From: Parablautia intestinalis
GTDB lineage: Bacteria; Bacillota; Clostridia; Lachnospirales; Lachnospiraceae
Direction of reading: 5' to 3'
Length of the DNA stretch: 64,000 bases
Assembly (NCBI GenBank): GCA_003612395.1
Contig: RAYQ01000002.1
Coordinates: 186,001-250,000, forward strand
Part shown: positions 1 through 7,308 of the stretch, in pieces
Layout of the letters: each line of letters opens with the position of its first letter
Numbering within the stretch: the stretch's first letter is position 1
The notes under the pieces: model-generated
Told to the model about the DNA's origin: nothing
The model's database searches: none
Seen by the model: the letters and a program-made list of their open reading frames with translations, nothing else
Translations under genes and position numbers: made by a program

Positions 1-294
1 CAGCAGCTTGGGATTATTCTGCAGAGATTTAGCGAAGGCGTCATAGAAATAGAAGGACATACGGATAACGTACCTATGTCAGGCGCTAAGTATTCCAATA
101 ACGATGAGCTGAGCAGTGGAAGAGCGTTATCTGTTTTCTATTATCTGGAGGAGAACACCACCCTGGATATGAGTAAGATCAAGCATTCGGGACGGGGAGA
201 GTATATTCCTATTGCGGATAATTCTTCAGAGGAAGGAAGATCAAAAAACAGGCGCGTTGAAATAAAAATATATAATGCATTAAGTTCGTATTGA
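1..294 (+). CDS. motB: Flagellar motor protein MotB, C-terminal part (5' end outside window)
   Basis: The reading frame is open from the first base and encodes the last 97 residues of an OmpA-like peptidoglycan-binding domain. The stretch EIEGHTDNVPM, followed by an SSGRA-type segment and RSKNRRVEI near the end, is the classic OmpA/MotB signature. In the family, MotB anchors the stator to peptidoglycan and couples ion flow to flagellar rotation with MotA. It is followed after 21 bases by fliL, the usual neighbour. The membrane segment and plug region lie upstream of the window, so the full length cannot be judged. A generic OmpA-family protein is possible, but the flagellar context makes MotB far more likely. 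Confidence 0.88.
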   Translation, partial: QQLGIILQRFSEGVIEIEGHTDNVPMSGAKYSNNDELSSGRALSVFYYLEENTTLDMSKIKHSGRGEYIPIADNSSEEGRSKNRRVEIKIYNALSSY

Positions 295-315
295 CGGAGA
301 AAGGCTGTATTTATT

Positions 316-834
316 ATGAAAAGAAATTTGATTTCAATTTTGATATTAGCGTTGTTAATTGTAAACATAGTTCTCACTGCAATCATGATGTTCAGTGTAA
401 CCAGCACCAACAAAAAGACAGCGGAGCTGGTAAGTGATGTTGCCGCGGCAATCAGTCTTGACATCAGCAGCAGCTTCACAGGCGGGGGAGCTGCAGCGGC
501 CGTACCTTTGGAAGATACTGTGACTTACACGATTTCAGATTTGCAGATCCCTATGAAAAGAGCAGAAGGGGATGATAAGGATCATTACGGGGTAATTACG
601 GTTACACTTTCCATGAACAGCCAGCATGAGGATTACAAGACCTATGGGGAAGGTGATCTCTCTGGCAGGGAAGATTTGATCCGTGGACAGATTTTTGAGC
701 TGGTAGGCAAGTATACGATGGATGAGGCAAAAACAAATTCAGAACAGCTAAAGACAGAGATATTAGGAAGAGTTCAGGAGCTGTTCGGGTCAGATTTTAT
801 TTTTGATGTAACGCTGGTCGCACTTTATCAGTAA
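316..834 (+). CDS. fliL: Flagellar basal body-associated protein FliL
   Basis: This 172-residue protein has a single N-terminal membrane segment (about residues 5-28, ISILILALLIVNIVLTAIMM) and a soluble extracytoplasmic domain. Its end, a conserved LFG-x-DFIFDVTLVALYQ stretch, fits FliL. FliL surrounds or supports the stator at the basal body and tunes torque. The gene sits between motB and fliM, the usual place in clostridial fla/che operons. A GGAGAAAGG stretch precedes the ATG, though spacing is long. Confidence 0.85.
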   Translation: MKRNLISILILALLIVNIVLTAIMMFSVTSTNKKTAELVSDVAAAISLDISSSFTGGGAAAAVPLEDTVTYTISDLQIPMKRAEGDDKDHYGVITVTLSMNSQHEDYKTYGEGDLSGREDLIRGQIFELVGKYTMDEAKTNSEQLKTEILGRVQELFGSDFIFDVTLVALYQ

Positions 835-883
835 TTGCCGTGTGAACAGAATATTTCGGCAAAGATGAAGGAGGTGTAAGCCA

Positions 884-1864
884 GTGGGTGATATTTTATC
901 CCAAAGCGAAATAGACAGTCTCTTGGCAGCCATGAGCAGCGGTGAACTGGATGTGGAGCAGATGCCGGATAAAGATGATAGACAAGTGAAAAATTATGAT
1001 TTTAAGAGACCTGCAAAGTTCTCCAAGGAGCATTTGCGGACGCTGGAAATCATTTATGAACATTACGGCAGACTGCTTTCCACTAATCTTCCGGTTTATT
1101 TAAGAAAGAGTATTCAGGTATCGGTGTCCAGTTCCGAGACTTTTACTTTTTCAGAATTTTCCAACGCGCTTTCAAATCCTGTAATACTTAGTATTGTGGA
1201 TTTTCAACCTTTAAATGGGAATGTTATTATAGAGTTGTCTTCTAATTTGGGATTTGCCATGATTGACCGGATGTTAGGAGGCCAGGGCCTGCCACTTGAA
1301 AAGAGCAGGGATTTTTCAGAGATAGAGTTATCCATTTTAGACAGGCTGATGTCAATTTGTATACAGCATATGCGTGAACCATGGAAAAATGTGGTTGAGA
1401 TCAATCCGGTGTTGGAGAGGATTGAGACCAATGCACAGTTTGCCCAGGTGATTGCGCCAAGTGATATGGTAGCCATTGTTTCCTTTAACATTAAGATAGG
1501 CGATGTGGAAGGGTACATGAATGTCTGTCTTCCCTATTTTACGCTGGAAGATGTAATGGATAAACTGAATACCAAATACTGGTATTCAACTATGCAAAAG
1601 GATGATAAGACAAATTACGAGCAGCAGCTTGAATCGCTTATTAAGAGAATAGATGTGCCTGTCAGAGCTGTACTGGGTAAGAGTCAGGTATCTGTAAGTG
1701 ATTTTCTGAACCTGCAGATTGGAGATATCATAAGACTGGATACAAAGGTGGATTCGGAGATGAAAGTTTATGTGGGGAATATCAGAAAATTTACCGCACT
1801 TCCAGGCTCCAGCAGGGATAGTTACGCAGTTCAGGTGACAACGGTAATCAGAGAGGAGGAATAA
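884..1864 (+). CDS. fliM: Flagellar motor switch protein FliM
   Basis: The product is 326 residues, a normal FliM length. The N-terminus (GDILSQSEIDSLLAAM) is the short helix that binds phosphorylated CheY. The middle is the CheC-like FliM domain and the last 80 residues are the SpoA/FliN-type domain (VPVRAVLGKSQVSVSDFLNLQIGDIIRLD). FliM forms the middle of the C-ring and sets the direction of rotation. The start is a GTG at 884 chosen because a strong AAGGAGGTG site lies about seven bases upstream; no better ATG is available. It ends four bases before fliY, so the two are likely translated together. Confidence 0.96.
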   Translation: MGDILSQSEIDSLLAAMSSGELDVEQMPDKDDRQVKNYDFKRPAKFSKEHLRTLEIIYEHYGRLLSTNLPVYLRKSIQVSVSSSETFTFSEFSNALSNPVILSIVDFQPLNGNVIIELSSNLGFAMIDRMLGGQGLPLEKSRDFSEIELSILDRLMSICIQHMREPWKNVVEINPVLERIETNAQFAQVIAPSDMVAIVSFNIKIGDVEGYMNVCLPYFTLEDVMDKLNTKYWYSTMQKDDKTNYEQQLESLIKRIDVPVRAVLGKSQVSVSDFLNLQIGDIIRLDTKVDSEMKVYVGNIRKFTALPGSSRDSYAVQVTTVIREEE

Positions 1865-1867
1865 GGC

Positions 1868-3061
1868 ATGGACGGAGGAGTATTGTCACAAGATGAGATA
1901 CAGGCTCTTCTTTCAGGTATGGATTTATCAGAAAATACGGAAACTGAGAAACCGGATGAGAATGCGGCGCCGGCAGCGGACGATGATAAGGATAGCCTGC
2001 TAACCGATGTGGAAAAAGACGCCATCGGAGAAATTGCCAATATCAGTTTAGGATCTTCGGCAACTACTTTGTTTTCCCTGGTAAATACAAAGGTGGATAT
2101 CACGACACCTACGGTTATGGTGGCGGATTGGGAATCAGTTGTGGCGGATTATGAGCGCCCCTGTGTTTTTATTCAAATTCGTTATACCACAGGATTAAAT
2201 GGATCTAACATCATGATTTTGAGGGAGCATGACGTAAAGGTTATCGCGGATCTCATGATGGGCGGAGATGGAAGCAATACGGATGGAGAATTAGGCGAGC
2301 TTCACTTAAGCGCTATTTCAGAGGCTATGAACCAAATGATGGGCGCTGCGGCTACTTCCATGTCTACTATGCTTGGAAAATTAATAGATATCAGTCCCCC
2401 GGAGGCTTCGCTGATAGATTTAAATGATGTCGCAGCAGCCGGAGACATTGATCCGTTTTTACAGGGTAATTTTGTTAAAATTTCCTTTAAGATGCAGATA
2501 GGGGATTTGGTGGACAGTTCCATTATGCAGTTGTATCCTATTGACTTTGCAAAGAGTTTGTTTGATACTTTTTCTGTGACAAAAGGAAGTGATCAGTCGG
2601 CAGCTTCTGCAGCGCCGCAGCCAGCTCCCTATACGCCACCCGCAGCAAATGAACCGATGCCTCAGATGAATACAGGACAGCCCGATACGGGAATGCCGAT
2701 GGGAGGAGCGTCAATGATGGGAACGCCGGGAATGAATATGGGATATCCTCAAATGAATATGCAGGGAATGAATGCACAGCCTGCACAGTTCCAGAATTTT
2801 AATAACAATATGGGCGTCATGCCTGCACAGGAAAACATAGGATTAATCAGGGATGTACCCCTGGATGTAACAGTGGAGCTTGGCAGAACCCAAAAATCCA
2901 TATCAGAAATATTGGACTTCGCACCGGGAACAATTATTGAGCTTGACAGGATAGCCGGTGAACCGATAGATGTACTTGTAAATGGCAAGTTTGTAGCTAG
3001 AGGCGAGGTTGTGGTGATTGAAGAAAGTTTTGGCATCCGTGTAACCGAAATAATTAATTAA
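1868..3061 (+). CDS. fliY: Flagellar switch protein and CheY-P phosphatase FliY
   Basis: This 397-residue protein joins an N-terminal CheY-P-binding peptide (GVLSQDEIQALLSGM), a CheC-like phosphatase domain (about 40-225), a Met/Gln/Pro/Asn-rich linker (about 240-320) and a C-terminal FliN/SpoA domain (about 322-397). Both phosphatase centres look intact: E-x2-N in GEIANISLG and in SEAMNQMMG. In Bacillus, FliY replaces FliN in the C-ring and also dephosphorylates CheY-P. The linker, with repeated MNM, MNMG and MPMG-like units, is low-complexity and probably flexible. The gene lies between fliM and cheY, matching its dual role. Confidence 0.95.
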   Translation: MDGGVLSQDEIQALLSGMDLSENTETEKPDENAAPAADDDKDSLLTDVEKDAIGEIANISLGSSATTLFSLVNTKVDITTPTVMVADWESVVADYERPCVFIQIRYTTGLNGSNIMILREHDVKVIADLMMGGDGSNTDGELGELHLSAISEAMNQMMGAAATSMSTMLGKLIDISPPEASLIDLNDVAAAGDIDPFLQGNFVKISFKMQIGDLVDSSIMQLYPIDFAKSLFDTFSVTKGSDQSAASAAPQPAPYTPPAANEPMPQMNTGQPDTGMPMGGASMMGTPGMNMGYPQMNMQGMNAQPAQFQNFNNNMGVMPAQENIGLIRDVPLDVTVELGRTQKSISEILDFAPGTIIELDRIAGEPIDVLVNGKFVARGEVVVIEESFGIRVTEIIN

Positions 3062-3078
3062 AAGGTAGGAGAAAAGAA

Positions 3079-3441
3079 ATGGCAAAAAATATTTTGATTG
3101 TTGATGATGCTGCGTTTATGCGAATGATGATCAAGGACATTCTTACAAAGAATGGCTATAACGTAGTAGGTGAAGCAGAAAATGGCGCAAAGGCTTTCGA
3201 AAAGTATAATGAGTTAAAGCCTGATCTGGTGCTTATGGATATTACCATGCCAGAGGTTGACGGTATTGCAGCCCTGAAGATGATTATGGGTGCAGATCGC
3301 GGCGCAAAGGTTATTATGTGTTCGGCAATGGGACAGCAGGCCATGGTTATTGAAGCAATACATTCAGGTGCAAAGGACTTTATTGTAAAGCCATTCCAGC
3401 CTGACCGCGTTTTGGAAGCGGTAAAGAAGGTTATCGGCTAA
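3079..3441 (+). CDS. cheY: Chemotaxis response regulator CheY
   Basis: A stand-alone receiver domain of 120 residues, the standard CheY length. The acidic pocket (VDDAAF), phosphoacceptor Asp in LVLMDITMPEVDG, the Thr/Ser-type switch position (IMCSAMG) and Lys in FIVKPF are all present. When phosphorylated by CheA it binds FliM/FliY and changes motor behaviour. A GTAGGAG site sits upstream of the ATG. Its place directly after fliY, its phosphatase and target, supports the assignment over a generic receiver. Confidence 0.96.
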   Translation: MAKNILIVDDAAFMRMMIKDILTKNGYNVVGEAENGAKAFEKYNELKPDLVLMDITMPEVDGIAALKMIMGADRGAKVIMCSAMGQQAMVIEAIHSGAKDFIVKPFQPDRVLEAVKKVIG

Positions 3442-3442
3442 T

Positions 3443-3811
3443 ATGCTGCTGGCAACCGTTTCGAAAGCGGACAGTTATGTCCAGTTTATGACAGTACTCA
3501 TTCTTTTTGTTTTTGTGCTTGCCATTACCTATCTGGTTACCAGGTGGATAGCCGGGTACCAGAAAGGAAAGATGGGATGCGGAAATCTGGAGATAATAGA
3601 GACCTGTCGGATTTCTCCCAATAAGTATATTCAAATCGTAAGAGCAGGGACAAAATACCTTGTAGTTGCTGTTGGGAAGGATGAGGTACACATGCTTTCA
3701 GAGCTTTCGGAATCTGAACTGGATTTTTTAAAAGAAACCAAAGGGCAGACAACAGACTTTGCAGGTATTTTTGAAAAGGTCAGAAAGCTAAAAGAAAAAG
3801 ATAAGGAATAA
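3443..3811 (+). CDS. fliO: Flagellar biosynthesis protein FliO (FliZ-like)
   Basis: A 122-residue protein with one membrane segment near the N-terminus (about 12-32, FMTVLILFVFVLAITYLVT) and a cytoplasmic part with the FliO-type core (NLEIIETCRISPNKYIQIVRAGTKYLVVAVGKDEVHMLSEL). FliO is an assembly factor for the FliP export gate. The gene starts one base after the cheY stop and precedes fliP, the conserved order. The family is weakly conserved in sequence, so the call leans partly on position. Confidence 0.85.
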   Translation: MLLATVSKADSYVQFMTVLILFVFVLAITYLVTRWIAGYQKGKMGCGNLEIIETCRISPNKYIQIVRAGTKYLVVAVGKDEVHMLSELSESELDFLKETKGQTTDFAGIFEKVRKLKEKDKE

Positions 3812-3874
3812 AATTGTTCTGATGTTCAGATTTGCGGACTGCCGGAAATATGAAGGACAGCATCCGTTGTTTGA

Positions 3875-3936
3875 GCAGTATCGCAAGCAGGTTTGTGATA
3901 TATGACAATAGGCTTTGCCTATTATATGAATGGGTA
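3875..3936 (+). repeat. Two-hairpin dispersed repeat, copy 1 (upstream of fliP)
   Basis: About 60 bases that recur at 15060 and 59543. It begins GCAGTATCGC and forms two adjacent inverted repeats. Hairpin 1 has arms ATCGCAAGC (3880-3888) and GTTTGTGAT (3891-3899), which pair with two G-U wobbles. Hairpin 2 has arms ACAATAGGC (3905-3913) and GCCTATTAT (3917-3925), with one mismatch. The two are separated by ATATG. This copy is the most diverged of the three and overlaps the possible upstream starts of fliP. Confidence 0.85.
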
Positions 3937-3940
3937 TAAT

Positions 3941-4807
3941 ATGAAAAGTAGTTTTGCTGCAAAAATAATGAGGAAGATGGTATGCCTGCTGATGACGGTA
4001 GGCATATTGTGTATTATTCCCAATCTATCTGTACAGGCTGCCGCTGCGGACCCTGATCTTACAGGTTCGCAGGAGGAGAGAACCAATATAGATGAGCCTG
4101 GAAGTGCCGATTCAAGGGAAGATTTATCGGAACTGAATATTGCAAACAATCTGACGGTTACGGTAAATAACGGTAACGGTGAGGTCAACGCAAATCTTCG
4201 GATTCTGCTCACACTTACGCTGATATCTTTAGCGCCTGTGCTGCTTATTATGCTGACCTCCTTTACCCGAACCATTATTGTTCTGCACTTTACCAGAGCA
4301 GCTCTCAATACGCAGACAGCGCCGCCTAACCAGGTACTGCTTGGGATTGCTTTGTTTCTGACGTATTTTATTATGCAGCCTACGCTGACCCGGATTTATG
4401 AGGAGGCGGTAGTTCCCTTTGAAGCCGGAGAGATGACCCAGGAGGAATTTTTTGCGGCAGGCGCCAAGCCTCTTAGGGACTTTATGTATACTCAGACGCA
4501 AACCCAGGACGTAAGAGTGTTTTTGGAAATTTCCGGACAGGAGTGGGATGGGGAGTTAGACAGTATTCCATTTGCCGTGCTTGTTCCAAGCTTCATCATT
4601 GGAGAACTGCGGGAAGCATTTATTATAGGGTTTGTTATTTATATTCCCTTTATTGTAATTGATATGGTAGTAGCCTCCACACTTATGAGTATGGGTATGA
4701 TGATGCTGCCGCCCACAACAATTTCCATGCCGTTTAAAATATTATTGTTTGTGCTTGCAGATGGATGGAATTTGATTATTGTACATCTGGTTGAAACTTT
4801 TTACTGA
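3941..4807 (+). CDS. fliP: Flagellar type III export gate protein FliP
   Basis: The protein has an N-terminal hydrophobic signal segment (MVCLLMTVGILCIIPNLSVQA) followed by the FliP core: membrane helices around LLTLTLISLAPVLLIMLTSFTRTIIVL, the P-rich FIMQPTL segment and the C-terminal PSFIIGELREAFIIGFVIYIPFIVIDMVVAS signature. It is a core subunit of the FliPQR export gate. The start is uncertain: ATGs at 3902, 3926, 3941 and 3968 are in frame and none has a good ribosome-binding site. The first two lie inside the two-hairpin repeat, so 3941 is preferred. With that start the length is 288 residues. Confidence 0.92.
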   Translation: MKSSFAAKIMRKMVCLLMTVGILCIIPNLSVQAAAADPDLTGSQEERTNIDEPGSADSREDLSELNIANNLTVTVNNGNGEVNANLRILLTLTLISLAPVLLIMLTSFTRTIIVLHFTRAALNTQTAPPNQVLLGIALFLTYFIMQPTLTRIYEEAVVPFEAGEMTQEEFFAAGAKPLRDFMYTQTQTQDVRVFLEISGQEWDGELDSIPFAVLVPSFIIGELREAFIIGFVIYIPFIVIDMVVASTLMSMGMMMLPPTTISMPFKILLFVLADGWNLIIVHLVETFY

Positions 4808-4923
4808 GTAAAAAACAACGGCCGGCATGTTTTGCAAGCTGTTCTTATGTTAAACAGGCGCTGGCATGCTCTGTAATTGGTTTATGAAAAGAAGAAATAG
4901 TTTTCCGGAAAGGATGACAGGCA

Positions 4924-5193
4924 ATGACAGTTGATGAGGTTATGGCGATTGCCAGTTCGGCATTGTTCTTGGTTATAAAGGTGGCATCGCCGGTTCTTTT
5001 GGTGTCACTGGTTGTAGGTTTGATAATTAGTATTTTTCAGACAGTTACCTCTATTCAGGAGCAGACACTTACTTTTGTGCCTAAGGTAATTTCCATTTTT
5101 CTGGCTCTTATATTGCTGGGAAACTGGATGTTGACAGAGCTTTCAGGCTTTATGGTGGAGTTATGGTCCGATTTTAGCCGGTATGTAAGGTAA
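4924..5193 (+). CDS. fliQ: Flagellar export gate protein FliQ
   Basis: An 89-residue protein with two membrane helices, the standard FliQ length. The segment VASPVLLVSLVVGLIISIFQTVTSIQEQTLTFVPK is the family hallmark. FliQ packs around FliP and FliR in the export gate. An AAAGGATG site precedes the ATG. The 116-base gap after fliP is longer than others here and shows no clear feature. Confidence 0.96.
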   Translation: MTVDEVMAIASSALFLVIKVASPVLLVSLVVGLIISIFQTVTSIQEQTLTFVPKVISIFLALILLGNWMLTELSGFMVELWSDFSRYVR

Positions 5194-5204
5194 AATTTAC
5201 CGAT

Positions 5205-5239
5205 GCGGTATTGCAAGCCGGGCCTATGATATGCGGGAG
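5205..5239 (+). repeat. Possible shortened copy of the two-hairpin repeat (upstream of fliR)
   Basis: The left end (GCGGTATTGCAAGC) matches the left end of the two-hairpin repeat with two changes. The right end (GCCTATGATATGC) matches its right end with two changes. The middle, including both inner arms, is missing. It lies ten bases upstream of fliR. The match is short, so this may be chance. Confidence 0.35.
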
Positions 5240-5248
5240 TAAGGAATC

Positions 5249-6031
5249 ATGTTGGAATATGCATTCACTTATGCAGATTTGGAGTATTTCTTTTTAATAC
5301 TTATGCGGGTTGGAAGTTTTATATTTACAGCCCCTTTTTTCAGCATGAGTAATACACCCAGACGCGTGAGAGCAGCTCTTGCTTTTTTCATTGCGCTGCT
5401 GCTATATCAGGGTTTGCCCCGCCAGGCGGTCAGCTATGACACGCTGCTTGGTTATACCATCATAGTGATGAAGGAAGTCATAACCGGACTGATGTTGGGC
5501 TTTGCCGCCAATCTGTGTGCTACAATAGTCACTTTCGCAGGCCAGATTGCGGATATGGAGATGGGGCTTTCCATGGCGAGCCTGATGGATCCGGCTACAA
5601 GGCAGAATACCACTATCACAGGTATCTATTATAATTATATGATTATGCTTATGCTGCTACTTTCAGGTATGCACCGGTATTTGCTGAGAGCCCTTGCAGA
5701 GACTTACACACTGATCCCCGTAAACGGTGCCATATTCAGAAGAGACAAAATACTGGCAGCGGCGGTTGAATTTTTGTCAGACTATATTGTAATAGGTTTT
5801 CGAATATGTCTGCCGATCTTTGCGGTTATGATTATTTTAAATGCCGTGCTTGGTGTTCTTGCCAAGGTGTCGCCGCAGATGAATATGTTTGCAGTGGGAA
5901 TTCAGATGAAAGTGCTGACGGGCCTTTGTATCCTGTTTTTGTCAACAGCCATGCTGCCGGGAGCAGCTAACTTTATCTATGATCAGATGAAACATATGGT
6001 GTCCGTTTATGCGGAAGTTATGATGCGGTAA
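5249..6031 (+). CDS. fliR: Flagellar export gate protein FliR
   Basis: A 260-residue membrane protein with about six hydrophobic segments and the FliR family pattern near the start (FFLILMRVGSFIFTAPFFSMSNTPRRVRAALAFFIALLL). The segment EVITGLMLGFAANLCATIVTFAGQIADMEMGLSMASLMDP is also typical. FliR completes the FliPQR gate. A GGGAGTAAGG site lies a few bases upstream of the ATG. The next gene encodes FlhB, which contacts FliR in the gate. Confidence 0.96.
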   Translation: MLEYAFTYADLEYFFLILMRVGSFIFTAPFFSMSNTPRRVRAALAFFIALLLYQGLPRQAVSYDTLLGYTIIVMKEVITGLMLGFAANLCATIVTFAGQIADMEMGLSMASLMDPATRQNTTITGIYYNYMIMLMLLLSGMHRYLLRALAETYTLIPVNGAIFRRDKILAAAVEFLSDYIVIGFRICLPIFAVMIILNAVLGVLAKVSPQMNMFAVGIQMKVLTGLCILFLSTAMLPGAANFIYDQMKHMVSVYAEVMMR

Positions 6032-6150
6032 AAAGAGATGAAGATGTTCTAAGGCATCAAAAGACGCTGCCTGAGAACATCCAGGTCATCAAAATGATTT
6101 ATATATTGCTCCGGTTTGTTGCCTGCAGAAAGAAAGAAGGAGGCGGATTC

Positions 6151-7278
6151 GTGGAGAAAAGGAAAGTATTGCTTTTATATAATCTGCAGTTCTTTGCGAA
6201 GGACGGTCCTGGTGGTGAGAAAACAGAAGAACCAACCGCCAAGAAATTAAATGATGCGAGAGGTGAAGGACAGGTTGCCAAAAGTAAGGAAATTGCCAAT
6301 GCCTTTGGTATGCTTGCACTTTTTATCATATTAAAGATATATTTGGGGATCATAGGGTCAAGATTTATAGAATTTTTTAATGTGGTTTATGGTCAGATAC
6401 CTGATATAGTGAAAAGATATGAAGGCCAGACAGCGATATCCGCACTGCAGGTGGTCATTCGCAGTATGATGATTCAACTGCTGCTCCTGGTACTGCCGGT
6501 ATTGGCAGTGGGGTTTGGCGTGGCCTTTGTGTGTGATCTCTGGCAGGTTAAATGGAGGCCTACCACAAAGCCCCTGCGTCCTAAATTTAGTAAATTAAGT
6601 CCTGTGAAAGGCTTTAAAAGAATTTTTTCAGGCGCTTCCCTGATGGAATTGCTGAAGTCAATTCTGAAGCTTTCTGTGATTGGATATGTGGTTTATTCCT
6701 TTTTAAAGGGCAGGGTGGATCAGGTTTTTACTTTGTATGATATCACCTTAAACCGTGCAATCAGCCTGATCGGAGAGATAGTTGTTGAACTCGGCATCAG
6801 AATTGCAGCGGTATATATGGTAATTGCCGTTTTGGATTTTGCATATCAGAAATGGAAATTCCATGAAGATATGAAGATGACCAAGCAGGAAGTGAAGGAT
6901 GAGTATAAGAATACTGAAGGCGATCCTCAGATTAAGTCAAAGCAGAAGCAGCGTATGAGAGAAGCTTCCATGCGGAGAATGATGCAGCAGCTTCCTGAGG
7001 CGGATGTGGTAATTACCAATCCTACCCATTATGCGGTTGCCATTAAGTATGATCCGGATAAATATGATGCTCCTTATGTGGTGGCAAAGGGAGAGGATTA
7101 TCTGGCACGGAAAATTAAGGAAGTTGCCAAAGAAAATCATGTGGAAATTGTAGAAAACAAGCCTCTTGCAAGAATGCTTTATGCTAATGTGGATATAGGC
7201 GGACTGGTTCCGCCGGAGCTCTATCAGGCGGTGGCGGAGGTACTCGCCTTCGTATACCACTTAAAAGGCAAGATATAA
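6151..7278 (+). CDS. flhB: Flagellar export switch protein FlhB
   Basis: FlhB sets the switch from rod/hook to filament export. The product has an N-terminal GEKTEEPTAKKLNDARGEGQVAKSKE motif, four membrane helices and a cytoplasmic domain with the self-cleavage site NPTH in ITNPTHYAVAIKYDP. A GTG start at 6151 is chosen because GAAGGAGG sits eight bases before it and yields 375 residues. An ATG at 6094 gives a longer N-terminus that is not typical. The gene is followed by flhA, its export-gate partner. Confidence 0.95.
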   Translation: MEKRKVLLLYNLQFFAKDGPGGEKTEEPTAKKLNDARGEGQVAKSKEIANAFGMLALFIILKIYLGIIGSRFIEFFNVVYGQIPDIVKRYEGQTAISALQVVIRSMMIQLLLLVLPVLAVGFGVAFVCDLWQVKWRPTTKPLRPKFSKLSPVKGFKRIFSGASLMELLKSILKLSVIGYVVYSFLKGRVDQVFTLYDITLNRAISLIGEIVVELGIRIAAVYMVIAVLDFAYQKWKFHEDMKMTKQEVKDEYKNTEGDPQIKSKQKQRMREASMRRMMQQLPEADVVITNPTHYAVAIKYDPDKYDAPYVVAKGEDYLARKIKEVAKENHVEIVENKPLARMLYANVDIGGLVPPELYQAVAEVLAFVYHLKGKI

Positions 7279-7308
7279 TACACTATATTGAAAGAAAGGA
7301 GAATGGAC

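Noticed and set aside
3902-3940. Longer N-terminus of FliP starting in the repeat
   Set aside because: The extra residues are encoded by the repeat itself and no ribosome-binding site supports the upstream ATG.
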